Shown here piece by piece: positions 1 through 6,845 of a DNA stretch of 64,000 nucleotides. The notes below the pieces were generated by a model, which did no database searches, was not told the origin of the DNA, and saw only the letters and a program-made list of their open reading frames with translations. The position numbers and the translations under genes were made by a program. Origin of the DNA: JBCCOW01 sp038749105 (GTDB lineage: Bacteria > Planctomycetota > Phycisphaerae > Phycisphaerales > Phycisphaeraceae); the NCBI GenBank assembly GCA_038749105.1, contig JBCDIM010000009.1, forward strand, positions 1-64,000, written 5' to 3'. Each line of letters starts with the position of its first letter. Position 1 is the first letter of the stretch.

Positions 1-540
1 GTCGCGTTCTTCGGGGGTGTCGAGGGGTGGGCTGGTGGCTTGGAAGAACGGGCCGCGGCGGTCGGTTGCGTCGATCATCCCCTTGAAGACGGATTCCGCG
101 TGCCAGACGCGGCCGTCGTGGATCATGTAATCGTCGTCGAGTCGACCACCGTGGGCGGTGTTGGTGACGAGGGATTTGCTGAATGCGGCGGAGCCGGTTC
201 GGATGGCGAAGATCACGCCCCAGCGGTCGGGGTCGGTGACGAACAGATCGAGGGTCATGCCTGACCGCACGAGCTGGTGTTGTTGGAAGCGCGGGCCGCG
301 CTTGACTGGGGCGAGGTGCCCGCTGCCGATGAGTCGGTCGATGAGCTGGTCGAAGGACTCGGCGGAGCTGAAGAGTGAGCCGGCCGGCTTGGGGATGACG
401 ACGAGTTCGATGTCGCCGATGGTCGGACGCCGGCGTCGTATCGAACCCGCGATCTCGGCCCGCTGGCACGCGGGCTTGAGTGCGTCGAGGACACGGTCGG
501 CGAGCTTGGCGGCTTTGGTGAGCGAGGCGGAGACCTTCAT
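1..540 (-). CDS. Polymerase-X-type nucleotidyltransferase domain protein, partial at left edge
   Basis: The reading frame opens with ATG at 540 and stays open to base 1, so the C-terminus is outside the window; 180 residues are visible. The nucleotidyltransferase fold signature is clear: Gly32-Ser33, then Asp43 and Glu45 in TIGDIELVV, and a third acidic residue Asp98 in TLDLF. The spacing matches DNA polymerase beta/X enzymes and related nucleotidyltransferases of phages and plasmids. An Arg-rich patch (RRRR, 35-38) follows the GS motif. The start overlaps the stop of the upstream small gene as ATGA, which implies translational coupling. Its position in a replication module suggests DNA repair or end processing, but that role is inferred. 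The family-level call is fairly sure; whether it acts as a polymerase is not. Confidence 0.8.
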   Translation of the reverse strand, partial: MKVSASLTKAAKLADRVLDALKPACQRAEIAGSIRRRRPTIGDIELVVIPKPAGSLFSSAESFDQLIDRLIGSGHLAPVKRGPRFQQHQLVRSGMTLDLFVTDPDRWGVIFAIRTGSAAFSKSLVTNTAHGGRLDDDYMIHDGRVWHAESVFKGMIDATDRRGPFFQATSPPLDTPEERD

Positions 541-797
541 GGGAGCGGGACCTCCCGGAGCTGTGGTGTGCTGTGGACGGCAACGCGGGCGAGATTGGCG
601 GCTTTGAGTGCGAGGCTGTGTGAGCCGTAGACGATCCGGTCGCTGTGGTGCCGGCTCCAGTGTCCGTCTGGGTTGCCGAACCCACGGAACCACACGTTGC
701 CGCGTGGGGTTTCTTGAAAGATGGCGTAGCCGACGCCTTGGCGCTCCGGTGGTCCATCGACGCACGAGGGAGGTGGGCTGAGGGTGAATGGTTTCAT
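537..797 (-). CDS. Small hypothetical protein coupled to the nucleotidyltransferase gene
   Basis: An 86-residue product is predicted from ATG at 797; a GTG at 857 would add 20 residues but extends toward the upstream gene end and looks less natural. No signal peptide or membrane segment is visible. The middle is rich in Gly and aromatic residues (VWFRGFGNPDGHW), followed by an Ala/Leu-rich helix near the C-terminus. Its stop overlaps the start of the nucleotidyltransferase gene by ATGA, the main reason to accept it as real. It sits 82 bp downstream of the replication-initiator-like gene on the same strand, so the three probably share a transcript. I do not recognise the family. Confidence 0.5.
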   Translation of the reverse strand: MKPFTLSPPPSCVDGPPERQGVGYAIFQETPRGNVWFRGFGNPDGHWSRHHSDRIVYGSHSLALKAANLARVAVHSTPQLREVPLP

Positions 798-879
798 GGT
801 TGGGGGCTTGGTGAGTTGAGGGGGTGGAGTTAAAATCCGGGATGCGGCCCGCGCCACGCGGGGCCGCGCCCCAGATGCA

Positions 880-2259
880 TCAGTGGGTCCCCCCGAAGGG
901 GGCTCGCTTCACAGGGCCAGCCGTGCTGGGCTGGTCTTGTGTTTGTGTAGAGACCCCGGAAGTGAGCCGGGGTGCGGTGAACGGTTTGCCGTTGGCTCGC
1001 CCGTAGACGAACCACAGCAGCTTTTGGTGGGTGAGTGGGTCGCGCAGGTCTGCAACGACCTCGGCCAAGCGGGGACGCACGCGGAGTTCGGTTGCAATGT
1101 GGTCGGCGAGCGTGTCGGGGTCGAGGGCGTTGAGCTCGGCCCGCATCTGCGCGTCGCGGCTGGCCTGCCGGTCGAGCTCGGCCTGGCGTTGGGTGAGCCT
1201 GTTGGTGACGTCAGCCTTCGCGTTTGCTTCGGCGTGGACGCGACGCTCGGCTTTGCGTCGTCGGTTAGCGACGAGCTGCCGAAGCTGGCGGCGGAGGACG
1301 CCGGGTCCGTGGCCGCGTTCGGTCGCGGTGCGGTGCATCGCCGCGATCTGTTCGGGTTTGAGCTCTGGGCAGTCGGCGAGCTCGGTGAGGGGCTGGTCGG
1401 TGTCGGAGTCGAAAATGCCGGCGGCTTCGAGAGCGGCGAGCCGAGCGGCGCGCCCCGGGTCGGAAGGAGGAGGAGGAGTTTTTAATACTCCTCCTCCTCC
1501 TGTAACACAGCCCCCCCCTAGTCCCCCCCCACGGACCTCGGGCGCAGAGCAGCGAGCGCCCACGTTCGTGGGCGCTCGCGCCAAGCCCTGGTCGTGTGCG
1601 CCCACATTCATGGGCGCTGTCCACGTTTGTGAACGTCCACGTTCGTGGGCGCTGTCCACGTTCATGGGCGCACGCGCCAAGTCTTCGTCGTGAACGTCCG
1701 CGTTCGTGGAGCGGTAGAAGAGCTCCCCCTGGGCGTCCTCGTCGGCGGTCGTGGACCGGTCGAGGTCGGAAGAGGAGGCGTGCTTGTTAGGGTAAAGCTG
1801 CCACCAGGCGAGGGTCCGACGCGAGCCGTCCGTCTCGCGGATGATCCGGTGTCGGTCGGCGATCACGCCCAGGCCTTCGAGGCGGGTAAGTGAAGCCGAG
1901 AAGGCGCTCTTCTTGAGGTGGAGGTCAGCGAAGCCATTGAGGATCTGCTCATGTCCCTTGCGGAAGACCCGGATCAGCTCACGGCTCTTCTTGCCGGGGA
2001 CCAGTTCCCGGTAGGTGCGGCCGGATGAGTCTGCATGACGACCCAACCAGAAGAGGATGCGGATGTCGCTGGGTTTGAGCTTGGGAAGCAGGTCGAGCCA
2101 GACGGTGGGAATCGCGACGCGCTCGACGCCGTCACCGCTGAAGACTCGGACCTCGAAGGGTTGATCGGTGGTGAGGGCGAGGTGCTGGGTGGTGCCGTCA
2201 GCGTGATGCTGGTGGAGGGGAGCGGTCGTTGAGGGGAGTGTGCTGGGTGAGGGGGTCAT
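880..2259 (-). CDS. Winged-helix replication-initiator-like protein with embedded iterons
   Basis: This is a 459-residue protein. ATG at 2259 is chosen because GGAGG lies 9 bases upstream; a longer frame to 2511 would translate a terminator hairpin. The N-terminal third (about residues 30-150) reads as a helix-turn-helix/winged-helix domain: PKLKPSDIRILFWLGRHAD, then repeated helix patterns ending in an LYPN strand. Such domains occur in plasmid Rep proteins and phage O-type initiators. Residues about 180-235 are low-complexity (APMNV, APTNV and related words) and are encoded by the DNA repeat array at 1559-1713. The C-terminal third is charged and helical with likely coiled coil (RRRKAERRVHAEANAKAD). 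The layout resembles lambda gene O, where the origin lies inside the initiator gene. A replication role is inferred from fold and embedded repeats. Confidence 0.65.
   Translation of the reverse strand: MTPSPSTLPSTTAPLHQHHADGTTQHLALTTDQPFEVRVFSGDGVERVAIPTVWLDLLPKLKPSDIRILFWLGRHADSSGRTYRELVPGKKSRELIRVFRKGHEQILNGFADLHLKKSAFSASLTRLEGLGVIADRHRIIRETDGSRRTLAWWQLYPNKHASSSDLDRSTTADEDAQGELFYRSTNADVHDEDLARAPMNVDSAHERGRSQTWTAPMNVGAHDQGLARAPTNVGARCSAPEVRGGGLGGGCVTGGGGVLKTPPPPSDPGRAARLAALEAAGIFDSDTDQPLTELADCPELKPEQIAAMHRTATERGHGPGVLRRQLRQLVANRRRKAERRVHAEANAKADVTNRLTQRQAELDRQASRDAQMRAELNALDPDTLADHIATELRVRPRLAEVVADLRDPLTHQKLLWFVYGRANGKPFTAPRLTSGVSTQTQDQPSTAGPVKRAPFGGTH
1465..1501. repeat. 15-bp perfect inverted repeat with AT-rich loop
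   Basis: AGGAGGAGGAGGAGT (1465-1479) and its exact reverse complement (1487-1501) flank the 7-base loop TTTTAAT. The structure lies inside the replication-initiator-like gene, about 60 bp from the iteron array, and is followed by two C8 tracts (1511-1518 and 1523-1530). On the minus strand these are G8 runs separated by four bases, so a G-quadruplex is possible. A role as unwinding or structure element of an origin is inferred. Confidence 0.7.
1559..1713. repeat. Six iteron-like repeats inside the initiator gene
   Basis: Six copies of a 16-bp unit, consensus CCACGTTCGTGGGCGC, begin at 1560, 1602, 1621, 1637, 1656 and 1698. Start-to-start distances are 42, 19, 16, 19 and 42, a mirror-symmetric arrangement. 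The core CCCACG-TT-CGTGGG is itself an inverted repeat. The two 42-bp intervals also resemble each other (CGCGCCAAG followed by TCGTCGTG or TGGTCGTG). Copies 1, 2, 5 and 6 are read in one codon frame, while copies 3 and 4 are read in the other two frames (AHERG and SQTWT instead of APMNV). The conservation therefore acts on DNA and not on protein, as expected for initiator binding sites. Confidence 0.75.
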
Positions 2260-2489
2260 GTCGTCACGCCTCCGTGCGTGGGGGCCGGTGCTGGGGCCGG
2301 CGGGTGAGTTGGAAAAAGCACGCCCCGGCCGTGGCGGACCGTCCGCCGGGTCTGAATGCAGGAACAGCTGACCTGGATCGGTCGGGGCGTGCGATTCGAG
2401 AAGTCGAAGAAAAACCCGCCGGCCTGCCACGGAACAGCGGCTGAGTCGAAAGCCACGCAGCGGCCGACGGGTTCGTCGAGCGTTCAATG

Positions 2490-2529
2490 AAAAAAACCGC
2501 AGCGCGGCCAACTAGGGCGCGCGCTGCGG
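2490..2529 (-). terminator. Rho-independent terminator, leftward
   Basis: A 10-bp stem, CCGCAGCGCG (2497-2506) and CGCGCTGCGG (2520-2529), is flanked on the left by a run of A, which is a U-tract in leftward RNA. It sits 230 bp upstream of the initiator-like gene start and would insulate that gene from leftward transcription entering from the tRNA side. Confidence 0.7.
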
Positions 2530-2632
2530 CTTCCGGGGGCTGGGGGATGTTGAGTCGCTTCGGTTGGAGGGAGCGTCCTGCTCGCACTCTGCCTGATCGA
2601 TTCTGACTCTGCGCGTGGGACGGGACTGCCCT

Positions 2633-2857
2633 TGCTACAGGTCGGGAGAAGTCGAGCAGTCCACGCCCGCGCCAAAGCCATCGAGACACCACTCTCGAAG
2701 CTATCAAAATGGTTGGTCGGGGACGGAATTGGTAGGTTCCGTCATCGACCTGTAGCACGAGTGAGTGTGCGCGATTCGGGTTAGTGTGTCAAGCGCGTAA
2801 AAAACCCCGGCCTTTTGGGCCGGGGCTCATGCGGGTCGGCGGGGGTGCTACAGGTCG
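2633..2857. repeat. Three copies of the 12-mer TGCTACAGGTCG
   Basis: Perfect copies lie at 2633-2644 (plus), 2746-2757 (minus) and 2846-2857 (plus). Copies two and three extend the match by one further A (TGCTACAGGTCGA). Three identical 12-mers in 225 bp are unlikely by chance. They could be operator or arm-type recombinase sites of the element; nothing in the window identifies the protein that would bind. Confidence 0.6.
2799..2825 (-). terminator. Rho-independent terminator, leftward
   Basis: An 8-bp GC stem, CCCCGGCC (2805-2812) and GGCCGGGG (2818-2825), has a short T-rich loop and a run of six A on its left side, giving a U-tract for leftward transcription. It would end a transcript coming leftward from the truncated tRNA locus or from an unrecognised leftward unit between 2830 and 3500. 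Confidence 0.75.
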
Positions 2858-3071
2858 AAGCCCAGGAAAGGGCAAGATCATTTCCCCGCGTCACACATTG
2901 TACTCGGTCGGTCAAGCCGGCCGAGTGCCGCTTCGCTTACCAGGCGGAGCGGTCGCGCGGTTACCAGCCACGCGAAACGACGCCGCGGCGGGTAGGCCGG
3001 GGCGTCGGGGGTGTGTGTCCGAGAACCGCCGCCCTGCTGAGGGGGTGGCGGTGTGGTCGATGGAGGGGTGC

Positions 3072-3407
3072 ATGAATGATCCGCCTCCCTGTCGTGACCG
3101 GTGTGCGTGTGGTGCAGCTGAGCCGTGCGAGGCGCGATCGCGGGCGGGGCCGGAGCCGATGTCCATGCGGGGCGGGGTGACGGTCGAACACGCGATGCTG
3201 CCGAGCGAGCAGGTGCAGCTGCTGCGGGACGTCGCCCAGTCGATGGAGTCGGGAGCGGTGCTGGCGTGCGACGTCGAGGTCATGCGTTGGCCGTTCGTCG
3301 AGGACGTGTTCGACGGAGGCGCGGTGCACGGCCAGATGCTGGCGGTGTCGATGATGGGACGGAGCCGGCCGGTGGCGGATGGCGGGGAGATGCTGGCCGC
3401 GGCGTGA
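3072..3407 (+). CDS. Small hypothetical protein in the left element
   Basis: A 111-residue product is predicted from ATG at 3072, chosen because GGAGG at 3062-3066 lies about 5 bases upstream. The N-terminal 35 residues are Cys-, Pro- and Arg-rich (four Cys within about 20 residues, a possible metal site but without standard spacing). The C-terminal half is better formed, with EQVQLLRDVAQSMESGAV as a likely amphipathic helix. No homologue is recognised. An internal ATG at 3159 would give only that better-formed part. It is the only plus-strand gene in the left element. Support is limited to the ribosome binding site and composition. Confidence 0.4.
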   Translation: MNDPPPCRDRCACGAAEPCEARSRAGPEPMSMRGGVTVEHAMLPSEQVQLLRDVAQSMESGAVLACDVEVMRWPFVEDVFDGGAVHGQMLAVSMMGRSRPVADGGEMLAAA

Positions 3408-3704
<297 letters not shown>

Positions 3705-4016
3705 CTAGGGCTGGTTTACGTTGGATGAGGTGAGGGTGCGATCGATCTCTGCACGCACGGCCGATTCCCCTAGCGGGTCGGTGGGCGGCCCTGGCTGAGT
3801 GGGTGTCGGTGAGAAGGCATCCATGTCGTCCGCCCCGAAGTCGATGTCATACGGCTGCTTGAAGCAGTAGATCAGCATGTTGGGGCCCACCGGGGTGACC
3901 GAGACAAGCTCCCAGCCGCGGGTGCCGTAGGTAAGAGACAGGGTCTGGTTGAGGTTACGGACCTCTTGCTGGCTTTTTGGGGTTTGAACGAAGTAGTTGG
4001 TGTAGCCGAAAGGCAT
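3705..4016 (-). CDS. DUF4177-like small protein
   Basis: A 103-residue protein is predicted from ATG at 4016. Longer readings of this frame run inside the upstream lipoprotein gene and have shadow-like composition. The core (residues about 20-55) has the pattern of the DUF4177 fold: a helix (LNQTLSLTYGTRGWEL) followed by two strands (LVSVTPVG, MLIYCFKQ). The C-terminal 45 residues are acidic and proline-rich and probably disordered. The gene follows the lipoprotein stop (TGA at 4018-4020) after a single base, so the two are co-translated. DUF4177 proteins have no assigned reaction; the pair may act together at the envelope. Confidence 0.75.
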   Translation of the reverse strand: MPFGYTNYFVQTPKSQQEVRNLNQTLSLTYGTRGWELVSVTPVGPNMLIYCFKQPYDIDFGADDMDAFSPTPTQPGPPTDPLGESAVRAEIDRTLTSSNVNQP

Positions 4017-4017
4017 G

Positions 4018-5424
4018 TCATTCTCCAAAGAAGTACTGGCGTAGCCGCTGATAGAGCTCGCGGTCACGGTCGGGGTCGTCGGCGAGCGGACCGGTGCCGA
4101 TGACTCGGCCAAAGTGGTCTTTCTCCGCGCGTGAGAGCTTCCTATACGGCTTGGTGAGCGCGGCGACAGCGGTATCCATGCGGCCCTGGTCCTCAAAGAG
4201 CAGATCCAGTGCCGTGGACAGGATCTGGGCATCAGTGGGGACGGGCTCGGCGGCCCTGGTGGGGGCACGCTCCTGATCGAGGACGGTGAGCGTGGGGATG
4301 GGCGGTCCGAGTCTCCCATCCGGGCCGATCACCATGTCGAAACCGAGATACCCGATCGCCACGGGTCTGGCGAAGGTCTCGTTAAGGCTGATGGAACCGG
4401 CGGAGGCGGCGACGATCTGCAGTGAGCCGCCGGGCAGGACTTGATCGATCGATCCGTCCGCGGGGACCAGCCCGTTGATCATGCGGTTGAGTTCGCTGAT
4501 GTTCTGGCTGTATGTCCGCACCGCTTGAGCCGACGCCTGGGCCGGGTCCACCGCGGGAGGTCTGCTCGCGCCGGGGTTGCCGGGTGCAGGCTTTTTGGGG
4601 TTTGCCGGCAGGAGCAGGTTGACGGGCTTGGGGGCTCCAACGGAGAGATTCTCCGACTGCACGCCCGAGTCCGTAATCCCCACCTGTATCTCACGGGCGA
4701 GATAGACGCGGGAGATCACACGCAGGTACCGCGGTGGCGTGCAAGCGGCTGGCCTGGCGACTTTACCGAGGGCCGCGGGGCTCTGTGCTTGCCAGAAGAC
4801 TGAGACATCGCGGTAGAGCGACAGCATGTCGACCCCGATGGTCCTGGCGTCCTTGATCTGAACGGTCACGGTGGCCTTGCCGGTGCCTAGGAGGCTGAGC
4901 CCGACGGGGACACCGGAGACGGGGAAGGCGACGCTGGCCCCGGCGCCGACAGAGGTTGAGAAGGAATACGAGGGGAAGAAAGCCATGGGCGCTTTTTGCC
5001 AGGCCAAGCCGTTCTCTTGATCTTTGGCGGGCTGAGGGGTGATCCCTGTTGGCGGGCGGAGCCAATCCCTGGGCAGGACGGCGGCGTGGTCCGGATGAAA
5101 GAAGGACGCCCGGTAGAAGGCGTCATACCCCGAAGGATTAACGCGTCCCAGGTGGTTGTCGAGCGGGAGAAAGTCGTTACCCGCCCACAGTTTGTGCTGG
5201 TCCTTGACCGTAGTCGTGACGAGGAAGAGATCGCCCGGCTGGAGGTCTTCGGTCAGGGGGTAGACCGGGATCACCTGGCTGGCCCGGATCGTCTTGTTCC
5301 ATTCGGTGGCGGCGCGCTGGAGCTGCTGGTCGCGCTGTTTCCGCGCGATCGCTTCGCATCCCGTACAGGCGAGAAGCGAGCACAAGCACAGCGCGAAGAC
5401 CGGGGTCGTCTGCGCACGTCTCAT
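4018..5424 (-). CDS. Hypothetical lipoprotein
   Basis: This 468-residue protein starts MRRAQTTPVFALCLCSLLACTGCEAI. The basic start, hydrophobic run and Cys20/Cys23 after Leu-Leu-Ala suggest a lipoprotein signal; Cys20 fits the lipobox better. The mature part has no further membrane segment. Residues 50-70 include PVYPLTEDLQPGDLFLV, then a domain containing aromatic and Gly/Ser-rich strands (SYSFSTSVGAGASVAFPVSGV), a Pro-rich linker around 280-300 and a charged helical C-terminus with a REL-rich end. I do not recognise the family; it lacks the SLBB layout of Wza exporters. It is co-transcribed with the DUF4177-like gene and lies near the exopolysaccharide locus but on the opposite strand. Confidence 0.8.
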   Translation of the reverse strand: MRRAQTTPVFALCLCSLLACTGCEAIARKQRDQQLQRAATEWNKTIRASQVIPVYPLTEDLQPGDLFLVTTTVKDQHKLWAGNDFLPLDNHLGRVNPSGYDAFYRASFFHPDHAAVLPRDWLRPPTGITPQPAKDQENGLAWQKAPMAFFPSYSFSTSVGAGASVAFPVSGVPVGLSLLGTGKATVTVQIKDARTIGVDMLSLYRDVSVFWQAQSPAALGKVARPAACTPPRYLRVISRVYLAREIQVGITDSGVQSENLSVGAPKPVNLLLPANPKKPAPGNPGASRPPAVDPAQASAQAVRTYSQNISELNRMINGLVPADGSIDQVLPGGSLQIVAASAGSISLNETFARPVAIGYLGFDMVIGPDGRLGPPIPTLTVLDQERAPTRAAEPVPTDAQILSTALDLLFEDQGRMDTAVAALTKPYRKLSRAEKDHFGRVIGTGPLADDPDRDRELYQRLRQYFFGE

Positions 5425-5626
5425 TGTCGGTTCCTAAGAAATGGAACGCGGGTGTTGAGATCGAGCCCATGGCAGGCTCGGATTCCCTCGGAAGCCCGTG
5501 TACTGGTGTTTTACAGGGTCGGATTGTGCGCACGATCGTTCGTTTGACACCAGCGTGGCACACCGGCGGGTTCTTTTGGCAAGACTTTTGGATCTGCCGC
5601 GCCTGCGGCCTGCGGCTCGTGTGGTT

Positions 5627-6514
5627 CTAGGGTTTTGCCGGCCGTAGAACGTGAGACACCAGGCGCATCAGGGCACGGGGGCCCACGGTGGACCAGGGGC
5701 AGAGCGTGGCGGCACGGAGGGCATAGCCGAGGCTGAGCCGGAGCGGCCCGGTCTGCAGTGCGCTCCAAGAGACGCGGTCCGCCATCCGGGCGAGGTCGCG
5801 CCGGTGGACAGGCTGGCCGCGCCGCCGGGCGGCAAGCAGGGCCTTGAAGTCGTAGAGCGGGTAAGTCTTGTGGTAGCGGCCACTCATGGTCCCGTTGGCT
5901 TGGCGATAGAGCAGCACTTCCTCGGCCAGATTGGCGAGGCCGCCGACCTGGAGGAGTCGGAGGATGAGGTCGAGGTCTTCGGAATTTTGGTACGCAGGGT
6001 CATAGCCGCCGATCTGTTTGAGCGCAGCCCGGCGGATCATCATGGTGGGGTGGAGCAGGGCGTAGCCGCCGGCGAGAGCCATCGCGCTGGCCCTCTGCGG
6101 ATCGGTGGGGTTTTGGATCGCATCAAGCCGGTGATTAGCGGAATCGATGCGCCGCGCGGTGCCGCCCACCGCGACGATCTGGGGGGACGCTTCGAGAAAG
6201 TGGTGCTGGGCCGCGAGACGTTCGGGCAGGGCGATGTCGTCGGCGTCCATCCGGGCGACGTAGGCAGCTGAGCATTGCTCTAAACCCGCGTTGAGGGCAG
6301 CAACAATGCCGCCGTTGGGCTGATCGATGACCCGGAACCGAGGGTCGTGAGCGGCTGTCTCCTGGAGCTTGTGGAGCGATCCGTCCGTGGACCCATCATT
6401 GACTGTGATGCACTCGAAATCGGCGAGGCTTTGACCGCGGATTGAGTCCAGAGCCTCATCGAGGTGCGATTCGGCGTTGTAAACGGGGATGAGGACCGAA
6501 ACGCGGGGGTTCAT
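5627..6514 (-). CDS. Glycosyltransferase family 2
   Basis: This 295-residue cytoplasmic enzyme has a complete GT-A fold start: VSVLIPVYN (5-13), NDGSTDG (39-45) for nucleotide-sugar binding, and MDADD (89-93), the DxD metal site. A helical region, SEDLDLILRLLQVGG, corresponds to the ED acceptor-site motif of GT2 enzymes. It would move a sugar from a nucleotide donor to a glycan; donor and acceptor cannot be read from sequence. It is transcribed away from the exosortase operon and shares the 330-bp intergenic region with it, so it probably belongs functionally to the glycan locus. The start ATG at 6514 precedes the usual N-terminal strand by four residues, the normal length. Confidence 0.9.
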   Translation of the reverse strand: MNPRVSVLIPVYNAESHLDEALDSIRGQSLADFECITVNDGSTDGSLHKLQETAAHDPRFRVIDQPNGGIVAALNAGLEQCSAAYVARMDADDIALPERLAAQHHFLEASPQIVAVGGTARRIDSANHRLDAIQNPTDPQRASAMALAGGYALLHPTMMIRRAALKQIGGYDPAYQNSEDLDLILRLLQVGGLANLAEEVLLYRQANGTMSGRYHKTYPLYDFKALLAARRRGQPVHRRDLARMADRVSWSALQTGPLRLSLGYALRAATLCPWSTVGPRALMRLVSHVLRPAKP

Positions 6515-6845
6515 GGCTTCGGGCCACGGCTGGGCCTGGGGGTGGTCGGTGCTGGGGAGGGTGGCTGGTCAGATGAACGTTTGCTGATCCGTAGCGTACC
6601 GCGGCGGTGGTTAGGACGGTGCATGGCAGGCGAACCGGGTGATTTCGGGATGCTTGAGTCGTTTTGCGCTAGAGCCTGGGTTGTGCCGGGCCTGTCTGAA
6701 CAAATCATTGCGGGGCGGCGTTTATGAACTATTATTGCCCGGAAGGGTTGGAAGACATCTCCTGTGAGGCTTTCGTACGGTACGGGTGCCCGGCTGAGAG
6801 GAACTTATAAGATGCGAGACCGGGCTCTCGCGGTGTGTGGAAGCG
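6515..6845. other. Divergent promoter region between GT2 and exosortase genes
   Basis: No gene is seen in this 331-bp stretch. It must hold promoters for both flanking genes. A plus-strand candidate is listed at 6708-6735. A short GCCCGG/CCGGGC stem (6788-6793 and 6820-6825) with an AGAGGA sequence in its loop lies just before the exosortase start, too weak to call regulatory. Confidence 0.4.
6708..6735 (+). promoter_or_regulatory. Candidate sigma-70-type promoter for the exosortase operon
   Basis: TTGCGG (6708-6713) and TATTAT (6730-6735) are separated by 16 bases in an AT-rich patch of an otherwise GC-rich region. The predicted leader would be about 105 nt before the exosortase start. The -10 element is good and the -35 element only partial. 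Confidence 0.35.

Larger units (their letters stand above)
2512..3071. other. 560-bp intergenic region of the left element
   Basis: No convincing gene is seen here. The stretch holds the distal arm of one terminator, a second leftward terminator at 2799-2825, and three copies of the 12-mer TGCTACAGGTCG. Candidate frames across it on either strand have proline- and arginine-rich compositions typical of noise in GC-rich DNA. A small RNA between the inverted 12-mers (2633-2757) is possible but unsupported. Confidence 0.4.

Noticed and set aside
6788..6825. Stem GCCCGG/CCGGGC before the exosortase start as a riboswitch
   Set aside because: Only 6 bp with a 26-nt loop and no known aptamer sequence.
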